This document shows positions 1-9,432 of a stretch of DNA of 54,564 bases, one piece after another. Source of the stretch: an uncultured Acidobacteriia bacterium (lineage in GTDB: Bacteria; Acidobacteriota; Terriglobia; Bryobacterales; Bryobacteraceae). The notes under the pieces are model-generated. The model worked only from the letters and a program-made list of their open reading frames with translations. It did not search any database and was not told the origin of the DNA. The translations under genes were made by a program, and so were the position numbers. The DNA is taken from positions 1 to 54,564 of the forward strand of contig CAIYDY010000339.1 in NCBI GenBank assembly GCA_903925015.1, in the 5' to 3' direction. Position 1 is the first letter of the stretch, and the number at the start of each line of letters is the position of its first letter.

Positions 1-1
1 C

Positions 2-79
2 GGCAAGAAGTGGGTACGCTTTGCCGTGTGGGACTCGGCTGGCAACGGCGCACTCACCCAACCGGCACATTTGAATTGA
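2..79 (+). CDS. C-terminal end of an unidentified protein (truncated at window edge)
   Basis: Frame 2 is open from the window edge to a TGA at 77-79 and reads GKKWVRFAVWDSAGNGALTQ followed by PAHLN. An ending of the type W-x-R-x-A-x-W-D-S-A-G-N-G-A is typical, from memory, of the last strand of bacterial metal-dependent (PHP/CehA-like) hydrolases. Only 25 residues are visible, so the family is a guess. The stretch reads as good protein and is followed by an 83-nt spacer before the next start, so it is probably the true end of an upstream gene on the same strand. Confidence 0.5.
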   Translation, partial: GKKWVRFAVWDSAGNGALTQPAHLN

Positions 80-162
80 AGCGGACGCGCCGCGCGAACC
101 GCAGCATCGGGCGCGGAAGGAGCAGGTCGCGGCAAGGTCGTCCGTGGGATTATCAAAGGTAG

Positions 163-795
163 ATGCCCGAAGCAATCATCGTCCTCGGCGGTGGCGTCCG
201 GAATGGCGGCGAACTCCCCGAATGGGCCCGCCGCCGCCTCGAGCGGGCGCGCGAACTCCACTCCGGCGAATACTTGATCCTTCTGAGCGCCGGTACCACC
301 TACAGGCCTCCGCCACTCGATAAACATGGTTTCCCCATTTACGAATCCGTAGCCGGAGCCAGATACCTCGCCGCCACAGGCGTCCCGCCCGACCGGATCC
401 TCACCGAAACCCACTCTTACGACACTGTGGGCAACGCCTTCTTTGCCCGCGCCATCCATACGGATCCGATGGGCATCCGCGATCTCCTCGTCATCACCTC
501 CCAATTCCACATGCCACGATCCAAGGCCATCTTCGATTGGATGTTCTCGCTACAGCCGAACCCAGGATACCGACTGAGCTACGAATCAGTCTCCGACGCT
601 GGCCTCGACCCGGCAGCGCACCAAATCCGCACGGAAAAGGAGGCCCGCAGCCTCCTGGGTTTCCGGGAGCATTGGCAGCCTCTCACCACCCTTGCCGAAG
701 CCCACCACCGAATTTTCACAAAGCACGGAGCATACTCCGCAACCCGCCCCGCATTCAAGGAGCCAACGCCGCCCGAACTCCTCGGCCTTTATTGA
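163..795 (+). CDS. YdcF/SanA-like DUF218 family protein
   Basis: A 210-residue protein starting with PEAIIVLGGGV, the first beta strand and glycine turn of the DUF218 (YdcF/SanA) fold. It continues with ERARELHS, SAGTTYRPPP, the ETHSYDTVGNAFFAR helix and LLVITSQFHMPRSK, which match the conserved family blocks in order. YdcF binds S-adenosylmethionine, and relatives act in envelope or vancomycin-barrier functions; the substrate here is unknown. There is no signal peptide or membrane segment, so this is a soluble cytoplasmic version. AAAGG lies about 4 nt before the ATG. The C-terminal ~60 residues after the core look family-specific. The neighbouring recJ gives no functional clue. Confidence 0.8.
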   Translation: MPEAIIVLGGGVRNGGELPEWARRRLERARELHSGEYLILLSAGTTYRPPPLDKHGFPIYESVAGARYLAATGVPPDRILTETHSYDTVGNAFFARAIHTDPMGIRDLLVITSQFHMPRSKAIFDWMFSLQPNPGYRLSYESVSDAGLDPAAHQIRTEKEARSLLGFREHWQPLTTLAEAHHRIFTKHGAYSATRPAFKEPTPPELLGLY

Positions 796-836
796 ACCGC
801 TCCCGGTGGTATTCTGAAGCGTGCGAAAGGGACCCC

Positions 837-1343
837 GTGGATCTAAATCTTGACACTCTGAAGCGGGAGATCCTCGATTACCTCGGGGCTTCCCAGTTTG
901 GTGTTTTCCGCAGTATGCCCGGCACGCTCGACGCCCTCCCAGTAATCGCCTGGGATGTCGAAACCTTCCCCGACTACCGCATGTTCCTCGAAGCCGCCCA
1001 AAAAGCCGGCCAGAAACTTGTTTTGCTTTCAGCCTTGGAATTCTCGGACGAGGAACTCGAGGAAGCCTTGGAGGAGTTGGAAAACGCCCATCTCACCCGG
1101 GATGACAAGCGCGAATACGAAAAAACCATCCGCGGCGCGCGTCGGCATACCGGTGCTACCTGCTCCATCGAACTAGCCTTCGACTACAATTCGCACCTCT
1201 ATCTCTACGAACTCCGCACCGACTGGTACGAGGAGTTCATGGAGGCGGTCGAGGAACTCTCGACTTTCATGCCCGACGACACAGACGAATTCTCAGGGGA
1301 CGAACACGACGGACTCGGCGGCGGCTTCTACTCCAACAACTAA
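837..1343 (+). CDS. acidic hypothetical protein upstream of recJ
   Basis: The same frame is open from 537, but the sensible start is the GTG at 837, preceded by a purine-rich GAAAGGGA; the upstream part would only overlap the YdcF gene. The 168-residue product is strongly acidic. It has a Glu-rich helix near residues 78-92 (DEELEEALEELE), a central region reading FDYNSHLYLYELRTDWYEEF, and a low-complexity Asp/Glu/Gly tail. No catalytic motif, signal or membrane segment is visible and I do not recognise the family. It sits directly before recJ, whose coding frame seems to begin at or before this stop codon, so the two are almost certainly cotranscribed and possibly translationally linked. Confidence 0.75.
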   Translation: MDLNLDTLKREILDYLGASQFGVFRSMPGTLDALPVIAWDVETFPDYRMFLEAAQKAGQKLVLLSALEFSDEELEEALEELENAHLTRDDKREYEKTIRGARRHTGATCSIELAFDYNSHLYLYELRTDWYEEFMEAVEELSTFMPDDTDEFSGDEHDGLGGGFYSNN

Positions 1344-1449
1344 AGCGGCCCGCACTCCAGCCCGTTGGATCTTTCCCAGCCCCGGGGATGACTCGTCGAT
1401 TGCGGCCCTTGCGCGCGAGCTCGGCCTTCCCAACGCAGCCGCCTCAATC

Positions 1450-3057
1450 TTGTGGAACCGCGGCTACCGCGACGCCGCCAGCGCAACCAGCTTCCTGAAC
1501 CCACGCATTGAGGACCTGCACGACCCCTTTCTGCTCCGCGACATGGTGCCGGCCGTGGACCGCATCCGCGCCGCCATTGCCCGCCGCGAACGCATCGAAA
1601 TCCATGGGGACTACGATGTCGACGGCGTCACGTCGACGGTAGTCCTGAAAAAAGCTCTCGAAATGGCCGGAGCCAACTGCGGCTGGCACATCCCCCACCG
1701 TCTTCAGGACGGCTACGGCATGCGCCCCGAAGCCATCGACGGTGCCCTCGAACGAGGAGCCCAACTCCTGGTCTCCGTCGACAACGGCACCCGCGCCGTC
1801 GCCGCAATCCAGCGCGCCCGCGAGCTCGGCCTCGACGTGATCGTCACCGACCACCACCTCCCTGAAGCTGAGTTACCCCCCGCCCTCGCCGTCGTCAACC
1901 CCAGCCGTACGGACTGCCGCTACCCGAACAAGAACCTTTGCGGTGCCGGAGTCGCCTTCAAACTCGCCCACGCCGTCCTCCTGGACATGGGTTGGACCCA
2001 GGGCCGCATGACCCGCGTCCTCGAATCCTTCCTGAAACTAGTCGCCATCGCCACGGTTGCCGACATCGTCCCCCTCACCGGCGAAAACCGCATCATCGTG
2101 AAACACGGCCTCAACGGCCTCCTTGATGTGCGCAACCCGGGCCTGCGCGCCCTGCTCAACGCCGCCGGATTCAAGGACAAGATTCCCAACGCCACCGAAG
2201 TCGGTTTCCGAATCGCCCCCGCCATCAACGCATCCGGACGTATGGATAGCGCCGGCCAAGCAGTCCGGCTCTTCCTCACGAACGACCCCGACGAGGCGGA
2301 AATGATCGCCCGCGAGCTTTTCAGCCTCAACCAGGAGCGCCAAGCCGCCGAACGCGCGATCGTCGATGAGATTCTTGATCGCTGCCTGCAACGCCCGGTC
2401 ACCGACGAGGACTCCGCCCTTGTCTTCTGGGCCGAGGATTGGCACCGCGGCGTGGTCGGCATCGTCGCGAGCCGCGTCGTCCAGCGCTACCACCGCCCGG
2501 CCTTCGTCCTTGGAGTCGAAAACGGTATTGCCCACGGTTCCGGCCGCAGTACCGACGCCTTCCATCTCTTGGACGCACTCGAAAGCATGCCCGAACTTTT
2601 CACCAAGTTCGGTGGACATGCCCACGCAGCCGGCCTCACCCTCCCCGCCGCAAACTTGGAGGAATTTGACCGTCGTCTCCGCGAGTACGCTTCCGCCCGG
2701 CTGACACCCGAGGACATGCGCGCCACCACAAAAGTAGATGCAATCATCAGCTTCCGTGACGTCAGCGAGGAACTTTGGGCAGCCCTCGACCAAATCGCCC
2801 CATTTGGTTTGGAAAATCCCCGGCCCATTTTCGCCACACTCGGAGCCCAACTCGCGGGCCCGCCCCAGACTTGGAAGGACAAGCACCTCAAGATCGCCGC
2901 TCGGCACGACGGCCGCAGCCTGATTCTAAAGGGTTTCGGCATGGGCGAGCGCGTCGACGAACTCTCCGGCCACACTGCACTCGATGCGGCCTTCGAAATC
3001 GAACGGGACTGGTTCGGCGGACTCGGCGTCATCGCCCGTGATTTCCGACCAGCCTGA
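1450..3057 (+). CDS. recJ: single-stranded-DNA exonuclease RecJ
   Basis: RecJ is the 5'-3' ssDNA exonuclease of RecF-type recombination and mismatch/base-excision repair. Motif I of the DHH phosphoesterase fold is present (GDYDVDGVTSTVV), as are motif III (VTDHHLP) and the DHHA1 signature (GSGRSTDAFHLL, FGGHAHAAGLTL), followed by the C-terminal OB-like domain (FGLENPRPIF). Length fits bacterial RecJ. The only ordinary start codon near the 5' end is the TTG at 1450. However, the frame upstream reads RWIFPSPGDDSSIAALAREL, which is typical RecJ N-terminus, so translation must begin around or before 1345. No ATG, GTG, TTG or CTG exists in this frame between the stop at 1174 and 1450. The true start is therefore uncertain; the function is not. 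Confidence 0.93.
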   Translation: MWNRGYRDAASATSFLNPRIEDLHDPFLLRDMVPAVDRIRAAIARRERIEIHGDYDVDGVTSTVVLKKALEMAGANCGWHIPHRLQDGYGMRPEAIDGALERGAQLLVSVDNGTRAVAAIQRARELGLDVIVTDHHLPEAELPPALAVVNPSRTDCRYPNKNLCGAGVAFKLAHAVLLDMGWTQGRMTRVLESFLKLVAIATVADIVPLTGENRIIVKHGLNGLLDVRNPGLRALLNAAGFKDKIPNATEVGFRIAPAINASGRMDSAGQAVRLFLTNDPDEAEMIARELFSLNQERQAAERAIVDEILDRCLQRPVTDEDSALVFWAEDWHRGVVGIVASRVVQRYHRPAFVLGVENGIAHGSGRSTDAFHLLDALESMPELFTKFGGHAHAAGLTLPAANLEEFDRRLREYASARLTPEDMRATTKVDAIISFRDVSEELWAALDQIAPFGLENPRPIFATLGAQLAGPPQTWKDKHLKIAARHDGRSLILKGFGMGERVDELSGHTALDAAFEIERDWFGGLGVIARDFRPA

Positions 3058-3116
3058 CCTCCTTGACCAGCATCGTACCCCCACCATCGCCGCCGATCTG
3101 GCAAACTAGGAGGTTG

Positions 3117-3146
3117 ATGTCCACAATCCGGATGGTAAGTATCTGA
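3117..3146 (+). CDS. nine-codon leader ORF with strong Shine-Dalgarno
   Basis: AGGAGG at 3108-3113 is the cleanest ribosome-binding site in this part of the window, but it serves an ATG at 3117 that encodes only MSTIRMVSI. The TGA of this mini-ORF (3144-3146) overlaps the ATG of the sugar isomerase by one base (TGATG), the classic stop-start arrangement for translational coupling. The isomerase itself has no good ribosome-binding site. I infer that ribosomes load here and re-initiate on the isomerase. The peptide has no run of a single amino acid, so attenuation is not indicated. Confidence 0.5.
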   Translation: MSTIRMVSI

Positions 3147-4033
3147 TGGGAAATCCGTTCCGCTACGCCATGTGCAACGAGGCCTTCGAGGCTCCGCACA
3201 GTGGCGGTCGCTACGCTCAAAGCGACCCCAATTCCTTCGCCGCCGTATGCCGTGTCTTGCGCGCAGCCGGTTACGACGGCATCGAGATCGCCCCGTTTAC
3301 CCTAGCGGCAGATCCGCTCGACATTGACGCCGCCAAGCGCCGCGAGTACCGCAGCATCATGGCGAACGAAGGCGTCGCTTTTGCAGGTCTCCATTGGCTG
3401 TTGGTCACCCCGAAGAAGATCCACGTCACCACCCCCGACACCGCCCTCCGCACTGAAAGCTGGACCTACGTCCGCAACCTGGTCGATCTGTGCGCGGATC
3501 TGGGGGGAACCGATTCGGATAATGGCGTGATGGTTTTCGGATCACCGAAACAGCGCTCCTCCACTGGTGGACTGACCGCAGCAGAAGCCACCAGGAACTT
3601 CATGGACGGCATGGCCTCCATCGCCCCTCTCGCCGCCGAACGTGGCGTCAGCCTCTTAATGGAGGCACTTCCAAAATCCCAGAGCGACGTCGTCAATACG
3701 CTGGCAGATGCCGCCGAAGTTGTCCGTCAAATCGGTAGTCCGGCCGTCCACACCATGTTCGACTGCCACAACGCCGAGGACGAGACCACGCCCCACGACG
3801 TCCTCATCGAACAGTACTTCTCCGAGATTCGCCACGTGCACGTAAATGAAATGGACGGACGCCACCCCGGCACGGGCGATTACGACTTCGTCAGCATCTT
3901 CCGAGCTCTAGACCGCCTCGATTACCAAGGTTGGATCTCTCTCGAAGCCTTTGACTTCGAGATCGGTGGCGAACGAATCGCCTCGGAAACCATTGATTAT
4001 CTGCGCTCCAAGGAAGCCCTGTTGCGCCAATGA
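3146..4033 (+). CDS. sugar phosphate isomerase/epimerase (xylose-isomerase-like TIM barrel)
   Basis: A 295-residue cytoplasmic member of the AP-endonuclease-2 / xylose isomerase-like TIM-barrel superfamily. Visible blocks are RAAGYDGIEIAPFTL (strand 1), AGLHWLL, LLMEALPKSQSD (metal-binding Glu), HTMFDCHNAED (Asp/His ligands), RHVHVNEMDGRHPGTGDYDF and YQGWISLEAFDFEIGG (last Glu ligand). Members isomerise or epimerise keto-sugars or inosose-type compounds with a divalent metal. Unlike the three relatives further along the window it has no export signal. Its ATG overlaps the stop of a leader mini-ORF, and its TGA overlaps the ATG of the epimerase gene, so both are probably made from one mRNA. 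Exact substrate unknown. Confidence 0.85.
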   Translation: MGNPFRYAMCNEAFEAPHSGGRYAQSDPNSFAAVCRVLRAAGYDGIEIAPFTLAADPLDIDAAKRREYRSIMANEGVAFAGLHWLLVTPKKIHVTTPDTALRTESWTYVRNLVDLCADLGGTDSDNGVMVFGSPKQRSSTGGLTAAEATRNFMDGMASIAPLAAERGVSLLMEALPKSQSDVVNTLADAAEVVRQIGSPAVHTMFDCHNAEDETTPHDVLIEQYFSEIRHVHVNEMDGRHPGTGDYDFVSIFRALDRLDYQGWISLEAFDFEIGGERIASETIDYLRSKEALLRQ

Positions 4034-4974
4034 ATCGTTACTTGGTCACCGGTGGAGCCGGTTTCATTGGTTCGGCCCTCGTGCGCGGACTTTTGGCCGA
4101 CGGAGCCAGCCGTGTAACCGTCGTCGACAATCTGAATTCCGGCCACGAGCGAAACTTGGAGGAAATTCGCGGCTCCGTAAATTTCCACCACATCGACATC
4201 CGGGACTACGCCGCCATGCGCAAGGCGATGGACGGTGTCGAGGTCGTCTTCCACGAGGCGGCAATTCCCTCAGTTCCCCGTTCCATCCACGACCCTGTTC
4301 CGTCCCACGACGTCAACATCAACGGCACCTTCAACGTTCTGCGCTGCGCCAAGGAATCAGGAGTCCGGCGCGTTATTTATGCTGCGTCATCGTCGGCCTA
4401 CGGTGATACACCTGTACTGCCGAAGGTGGAGTCGATGCCGACCAACCCCAAGTCCCCGTATGCCGCCCAGAAACTGATGGGAGAGTACTACATGTCAGTT
4501 TGGGCGTCATGTTTCGGCTTGGAAACCGTCAGCCTACGTTATTTCAATGTTTTCGGCCCGAGGCAGGACCCCGGCAGCCCGTATTCCGGCATCTTGTCCC
4601 TGTTCATGACCGCCGTGCTCGACCGCCGTTCCCCTACCATCTTCGGAGACGGCGGCCAATCTCGTGACTTCACCTATGTCGACGACGTTGTGGCTCTCAA
4701 CCTCAAAGCATCCAAAGCACCCGCTGAGGTCGTTTCAGGGCGGGTCTATAACGGTGGCAATGGTGGCCGGATTACCTTGAACCAAGCTTGGGAACTCCTC
4801 CAGTCCATAGAAGGCGTCACTATCCCGGCAATCTTCGGTGCTCCCCGGGAAGGCGATGTCCGCGACTCGCAGGCCGATACGACCCGAGCTATCACCGACC
4901 TCGGCCACTCGCCCCAGTACACCTTCGAACAGGGCATGCGGAAAACCCTCGACTGGTATCGAACTTCTCGCTAG
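4030..4974 (+). CDS. NAD-dependent nucleotide-sugar epimerase (GalE-like SDR)
   Basis: A 314-residue extended SDR. The Rossmann glycine motif VTGGAGFIGSALVRGL lies at the N-terminus, followed by the acidic strand-2 end (VTVVDNLNSGHERNL), DIRDYAAM, the catalytic Ser block AASSSAYGD and the YxxxK pair in SPYAAQKLMGEYY. The later RYFNVFGPRQDP and FGDGGQSRDFTYVDDVV are typical of UDP-sugar 4-epimerases of the WbpP/GalE type. It probably makes an activated sugar for surface glycans. The start overlaps the preceding stop (ATGA), indicating translational coupling with the isomerase. The nucleotide-sugar substrate cannot be read from sequence alone. Confidence 0.88.
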   Translation: MNRYLVTGGAGFIGSALVRGLLADGASRVTVVDNLNSGHERNLEEIRGSVNFHHIDIRDYAAMRKAMDGVEVVFHEAAIPSVPRSIHDPVPSHDVNINGTFNVLRCAKESGVRRVIYAASSSAYGDTPVLPKVESMPTNPKSPYAAQKLMGEYYMSVWASCFGLETVSLRYFNVFGPRQDPGSPYSGILSLFMTAVLDRRSPTIFGDGGQSRDFTYVDDVVALNLKASKAPAEVVSGRVYNGGNGGRITLNQAWELLQSIEGVTIPAIFGAPREGDVRDSQADTTRAITDLGHSPQYTFEQGMRKTLDWYRTSR

Positions 4975-4992
4975 TACACATGTAAAATGCAA

Positions 4993-5007
4993 CTGTAGAC
5001 AATACAG
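4993..5007. repeat. small inverted repeat before the DUF1549/DUF1553 gene
   Basis: CTGTA-GACAA-TACAG is a perfect 5-bp inverted repeat ending 3 nt before the ATG at 5011. It contains GACAAT (4998-5003), a -10-like hexamer 7 nt before the start. It could be an operator or a small mRNA hairpin over the start. With only 5-bp arms it may be chance. Confidence 0.25.
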
Positions 5008-5010
5008 CCC

Positions 5011-7986
5011 ATGTCCTTCCGGCGTCCCGGCACTCTTTTCGCCAAGATCCTGCTCTTCGAGGCCCTAGCCACAGGCGCGTTCGCCCAGCACGCCGCCAGC
5101 GCGGTTGACTTCAACCAGGACATCCGACCAATCCTCTCGGACCGCTGCTTCACCTGTCACGGCCCGGACGCCACCCACCGCCAAGCCAATCTGCGTTTGG
5201 ACAGCAAGGACGGAGCCAAGTCAGTTTCCACCGAACTGCTCCGCCGGATCAACGCCATCGATTCCGACCGCATGCCCCCTGCGGACTCTGGAAAGACACC
5301 TCTCACACCAGTCCAAATCGCCAAAATCCGCGCTTGGATCGATCAAGGCGCTCCCTGGCAGCCCTTTTGGTCCTTTATTCCGCCGACCCGGCCAGCGCTA
5401 CCGGCGGGGACGACCGCAAACCCGATAGACCGATTCATCCAAGCCCGCCTCGGGCGCGAAAACATCAAACCCTCACCCGAGGCCGACCGCCGCATCCTTA
5501 TCCGACGGGTCGCACTGGACCTCACAGGCATCCCCCCCAAGCCAGCGGAAGTAGATTCTTTTGTCAAAGATCCTGCCCCCGACGCTTATGAAAAAGTCGT
5601 CGACCGGCTACTAGCCTCCCCGCGCTATGGCGAACGCATGGCCTTCCGTTGGATCGAGGCAGCCCGCTACGGAGATTCCAACGGGTACCAGACCGATGGT
5701 CCACGCGACATGTGGCGCTGGCGAGACTGGGTCATCAACGCGTTCAACTCCAACATGCCGTGGGACCGATTCACAATAGAGCAAATTGCGGGCGACCTGC
5801 TACCCAACGCCACATTGGACCAAAAAATCGCCACCGGCTTCAACCGCAACCACCGCACAACTGGCGAAGGCGGCATCATCGACGAGGAATACCGCGTCGA
5901 GTACGTTGCCGACCGAACGCAGACCACGTCGACGCTATGGCTCGGCCTGACTTTGGGCTGCGCCCGCTGCCACGACCACAAATACGACCCCCTTTCCCAG
6001 AAGGATTTCTACCGCCTCTACGCCTACTTCAACCAAGTCCCCGGCGAGAAGGGCTTCACTTGGAACTATGGCCCCGAGGAGCCTTTCGTCAAGGCCCCAC
6101 TTCCCGAACAACAAACGAATCTCGCCCGCCTGCAGGCCGATCTCGCCCAAGCCCAGAAGGACTGGGACGCGCTGCAACCCAAAATCGCCACAGCACAGAC
6201 CCAGTGGGAGCAGAAACGCCACACCGACTGGACCCCGACCGACGGCCTCGTATTCCGGTCCGACTGGATCCCGTCCAAACTTCCGGCCGATACTAGTCCG
6301 GCCGGAAAAGCCTACCAATACGACGGCAAGCAGTTTCTAGAAGCTAACGGCGACGGAGCCGTCTTCGGTTACCTCGATCCCTTCACTTTTTCAGCCTGGG
6401 TGAAACCCCAAGGCACCGAAGACTCCGCCATCCTCACCCGCCTCGACGACTTCATCGAGAGCCAAGGCCACGGACTCTACCTGATCAAGGGCAAGGTACG
6501 CCTCCATCTCACCCAGCGCTTCACCGACCTTGGCCTCCGCGTGGAAACCGTCGACCCCGTAACCCCAGGACAATGGCAGCACATCACCGTCACTTACGAT
6601 GGCAAGCGCCTCGCCCGCGGGGTCAAGATCTATGTCAGCGGGGAATCCAAGCCCCTCAATATCCTCTTCGACCAAAACACGGAACCCTTTAATAAAAAAA
6701 ATACGCCCATCCGCGTCGGCTCCGGCGGGGGACTCCGCTTCAAAGGTTCCATTGGCGACGCCCGCGTCTACAAACGCGCCCTAACCGCCGAAGAGGCCTC
6801 CGCCATGGCCGGAAACCCAACGGCTACACACCACTTGGCATTCCTAGCCACCGCAGCCCCGAAAGAGGTTCGCGAGGCTCAGGCTCTTCTCACGACTGCG
6901 ACACAAGCCCGCGACAAATTCTACGCCACCATCCCAACGGTGATGGTGATGGCAGATGGCGCGAACCGCGACACATTCCTCCTCAAGCGCGGAGCCTACG
7001 ACGCCCCGACCGAGAAGCTGACCGCAGCCGTCCCCGAAACTCTCCGCCCAAGCAACCCTATCACCAACCGTCTCGACCTCGCAAAGTGGCTCGTTGACCG
7101 TCAAAACCCCCTCACCGCGCGCGTCACGGTAAACCGGTTCTGGCAGTCCTATTTCGGCACGGGCATCGTGAAAACTGTAGACGACTTCGGATCCCAAGGG
7201 GAATGGCCCGTCCATCCCGAACTCCTGGACTGGCTCGCAGTCGAATTCATGGAATCCGGCTGGGACGTCAAGGCCCTCCAACGGCTGATCGTGACTTCCG
7301 CCGCCTATCGGCAGTCCTCGGTAGCGACTCCTGCGGCACTCGAAAAAGACCCCGACAATCGACTCCTAGCGAGGGGCCCCCGCATGCGCCTCGGACCCGA
7401 GGTCATCCGCGACCAAGCACTCGCGGCCTCAGGCCTGTTAACCGAAAAAGTAGGGGGTCCGTCGGTGAAGCCCTACCAACCGGCCGGACTCTGGCAGGAG
7501 CTTTCCGGCAACAACGGCTACGTCCAGTCCAAAGGTGGGGATCTCTACCGCCGCAGCCTCTACACCTACTGGAAGCGTACGATTCCCCACCCGTACATGA
7601 TGAATTTCGACTCGCCCAACCGGGAGCAATGCGCCGTCTTTGAAAACCGCACCAATTCGCCGCTACAATCCTTGGACCTGATGAACGATGTTACTTTTGT
7701 CGAGGCGGCCAGGAAACTCGCGGAACGGATGCTGGCTGGCGGTGGTATTGAGGCAGGTTTTGAGCTTGTGCTTCTTCGGAAACCCACGGAGCGCCAAACA
7801 GCAATCCTGAACCGCGCTCTCGACCAGTTTCTTGCACGCTACAAAGCCGATCCCAAAGCTGCGAACGACCTCATACACCAAGGCGATTCAAAAATCGCAC
7901 CGAATCTAGATCCCGCCCGTCTGGCTGCCTATACGGCCGTCGCCAGCCTCCTCCTGAACATGGACGAGACGATCACCAAGGAATAG
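5011..7986 (+). CDS. exported planctomycete-type cytochrome protein, DUF1549 / LamG / DUF1553
   Basis: A 991-residue protein with an N-terminal signal region ending near AFAQHAAS. Domains in order are as follows. A PSCyt1-type cytochrome c segment has a haem motif CFTCH at residues 46-50 ([15 protein letters not shown]). DUF1549 follows at about 130-340, including [12 protein letters not shown] and a second conserved CARCH at 317-321. A coiled-coil linker comes near 365-410, and a LamG/concanavalin-like domain near 425-575 ([23 protein letters not shown]). DUF1553 occupies about 680-960 ([20 protein letters not shown]-type block, [11 protein letters not shown]). Such proteins are abundant in Planctomycetes and Solibacter-like Acidobacteria and are always paired with DUF1501; a role in extracellular oxidation or polysaccharide processing is suspected but unproven. 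An A8 run lies in the LamG domain near 6694. Confidence 0.9.
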   Translation: MSFRRPGTLFAKILLFEALATGAFAQHAASAVDFNQDIRPILSDRCFTCHGPDATHRQANLRLDSKDGAKSVSTELLRRINAIDSDRMPPADSGKTPLTPVQIAKIRAWIDQGAPWQPFWSFIPPTRPALPAGTTANPIDRFIQARLGRENIKPSPEADRRILIRRVALDLTGIPPKPAEVDSFVKDPAPDAYEKVVDRLLASPRYGERMAFRWIEAARYGDSNGYQTDGPRDMWRWRDWVINAFNSNMPWDRFTIEQIAGDLLPNATLDQKIATGFNRNHRTTGEGGIIDEEYRVEYVADRTQTTSTLWLGLTLGCARCHDHKYDPLSQKDFYRLYAYFNQVPGEKGFTWNYGPEEPFVKAPLPEQQTNLARLQADLAQAQKDWDALQPKIATAQTQWEQKRHTDWTPTDGLVFRSDWIPSKLPADTSPAGKAYQYDGKQFLEANGDGAVFGYLDPFTFSAWVKPQGTEDSAILTRLDDFIESQGHGLYLIKGKVRLHLTQRFTDLGLRVETVDPVTPGQWQHITVTYDGKRLARGVKIYVSGESKPLNILFDQNTEPFNKKNTPIRVGSGGGLRFKGSIGDARVYKRALTAEEASAMAGNPTATHHLAFLATAAPKEVREAQALLTTATQARDKFYATIPTVMVMADGANRDTFLLKRGAYDAPTEKLTAAVPETLRPSNPITNRLDLAKWLVDRQNPLTARVTVNRFWQSYFGTGIVKTVDDFGSQGEWPVHPELLDWLAVEFMESGWDVKALQRLIVTSAAYRQSSVATPAALEKDPDNRLLARGPRMRLGPEVIRDQALAASGLLTEKVGGPSVKPYQPAGLWQELSGNNGYVQSKGGDLYRRSLYTYWKRTIPHPYMMNFDSPNREQCAVFENRTNSPLQSLDLMNDVTFVEAARKLAERMLAGGGIEAGFELVLLRKPTERQTAILNRALDQFLARYKADPKAANDLIHQGDSKIAPNLDPARLAAYTAVASLLLNMDETITKE

Positions 7987-7990
7987 CCGA

Positions 7991-9388
7991 ATGACCAGAC
8001 GCCACTTTTTCGGGCTCAACTCCACCGGCGTAGGCCTGGCCGCACTGTCCTCGCTCGATCTGCGAGCATCCGGCCAACCCGGACTGCCAGGCATCCCGCA
8101 TTTCGCGCCAAAGGCCAAACGTGTCATCTACCTCCTCCAATCCGGCGGTCCATCCCAGCTCGATCTCTTCGACCACAAGCCGCGCCTCCTCGAATTTCAA
8201 GGAATGGACCTCCCGGAGTCCATTCGCAACGGCCAACGCCTCACCGGCATGTCGGCCAGCCAGTCTTCGTTCCCGGTGGTCCCCTCAAAGTTCTCCTTTG
8301 AGCAGAGGGGTCGATCCGGCGCATGGGTCAGCGAACTCCTCCCGCACACCGCAAAGATTGCGGATCGCCTCACCTTTCTCAAGACAGTCAACACGGAGGA
8401 GATCAACCACGACCCGGCCGTGACCATGATCCAAACCGGTTTCCGCCTCGGCGGGCGCCCGAGCTTGGGCGCATGGGTTTCCTACGGGCTCGGGTCGGAA
8501 TCGGAAAACCTCCCCGCCTTCTGCGTGATGATTTCGACCAACGGCGGCGGCCAGCCCCTCTATGACCGTCTTTGGGGCTCGGCATTCCTACCCAGCCGCT
8601 ACCAGGGTGTCAAATTCCGTTCCGGTGCCGACCCTGTCCTCTATTTATCCAATCCGCCCGGCATCACCAAGGACGACCGCCGCAGCTTCCTGGATTCGCT
8701 GGGTGAACTCAACAAGCTTACGTTCGACGAATTTGGTGATCCCGAAACCAACGCCCGTGTATCGCAATACGAGATGGCGTTCCGGATGCAGGCGTCCGTC
8801 CCCGAACTCACCGATATTTCCAAGGAGCCACCCAGTACCTTCGAGCTTTACGGCGAGGATGCGAGGAAGCCGGGCACATTCGCAGCCAACGCCCTGTTGG
8901 CCCGCCGCTTGGCCGAACGCGGTGTGCGTTTCATCCAGCTCTACCATCGGGACTGGGACCACCATGGCGGCCTGCCAGCCAATCTTCCCAAGCGCTGCAA
9001 GGATGTCGATCAAGCCTCGGCAGGCTTGGTCGAAGACCTCCGTCAGCGCGGCATGCTGGACGACACCCTGGTCGTCTGGGGCGGCGAATTTGGAAGAACG
9101 GTCTACTGCCAGGGCCGCCTTACCGCAACCGATTACGGCCGCGACCACCACGGTCGCTGCTTTACAGTATGGATGGCGGGGGGAGGTGTGAAACCCGGAA
9201 TCACCCATGGTGAAACCGACGATTACGGCTACAACATAGTCAAAGACCCGGTGCACGTACATGACCTGCAGGCAACGATCCTGCATTGCTTGGGCATCGA
9301 CCACAGGCGCCTTACCTATCGTTTTCAAGGCCGCGACTTCCGTTTGACTGACGTTGCGGGCGAAATTGTAAAATCTGTCCTGATCTAG
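7991..9388 (+). CDS. Tat-exported DUF1501 (sulfatase-like) protein, partner of the DUF1549/DUF1553 protein
   Basis: A 465-residue DUF1501 protein, alkaline-phosphatase/sulfatase fold by family knowledge. It begins [19 protein letters not shown], a twin-arginine-type signal. Conserved blocks are [87 protein letters not shown] and [21 protein letters not shown], which is the complete normal family pattern. The gene starts 4 nt after the preceding TAG and is thus in the same operon. The invariable pairing of these two families suggests they act on a common periplasmic or surface substrate. No biochemical function is established that I can name with confidence. Confidence 0.9.
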   Translation: MTRRHFFGLNSTGVGLAALSSLDLRASGQPGLPGIPHFAPKAKRVIYLLQSGGPSQLDLFDHKPRLLEFQGMDLPESIRNGQRLTGMSASQSSFPVVPSKFSFEQRGRSGAWVSELLPHTAKIADRLTFLKTVNTEEINHDPAVTMIQTGFRLGGRPSLGAWVSYGLGSESENLPAFCVMISTNGGGQPLYDRLWGSAFLPSRYQGVKFRSGADPVLYLSNPPGITKDDRRSFLDSLGELNKLTFDEFGDPETNARVSQYEMAFRMQASVPELTDISKEPPSTFELYGEDARKPGTFAANALLARRLAERGVRFIQLYHRDWDHHGGLPANLPKRCKDVDQASAGLVEDLRQRGMLDDTLVVWGGEFGRTVYCQGRLTATDYGRDHHGRCFTVWMAGGGVKPGITHGETDDYGYNIVKDPVHVHDLQATILHCLGIDHRRLTYRFQGRDFRLTDVAGEIVKSVLI

Positions 9389-9398
9389 CCGTACACCC

Positions 9399-9426
9399 TA
9401 AAGTTTGGTCCGGCCTCCGCCGATAG
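9399..9426 (+). promoter_or_regulatory. sigma-28 (FliA)-like promoter of the chemoreceptor gene
   Basis: TAAAGTTT at 9399-9406 and GCCGATAG at 9419-9426 are separated by 12 nt. This nearly matches the flagellar sigma-28 consensus (TAAAGTTT, 11 nt, GCCGATAA; some bacteria use one base more). It stands directly before a chemoreceptor, the classic target class. The -10 ends 6 nt before the ATG at 9433, so the transcript would start at or next to the start codon. Confidence 0.75.
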
Positions 9427-9432
9427 AAGGGC

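Noticed and set aside
2038-2907. Long open frame (289 codons) on the minus strand inside recJ
   Set aside because: It lies fully antisense to unmistakable RecJ motifs; the composition is the mirror of GC-rich codon use and no family resemblance or ribosome-binding site is seen.
6694-6701. A8 homopolymer inside the DUF1549/DUF1553 gene as a phase-variation tract
   Set aside because: The frame is intact through it and a single eight-base run is weak evidence; slippage cannot be judged without reads.
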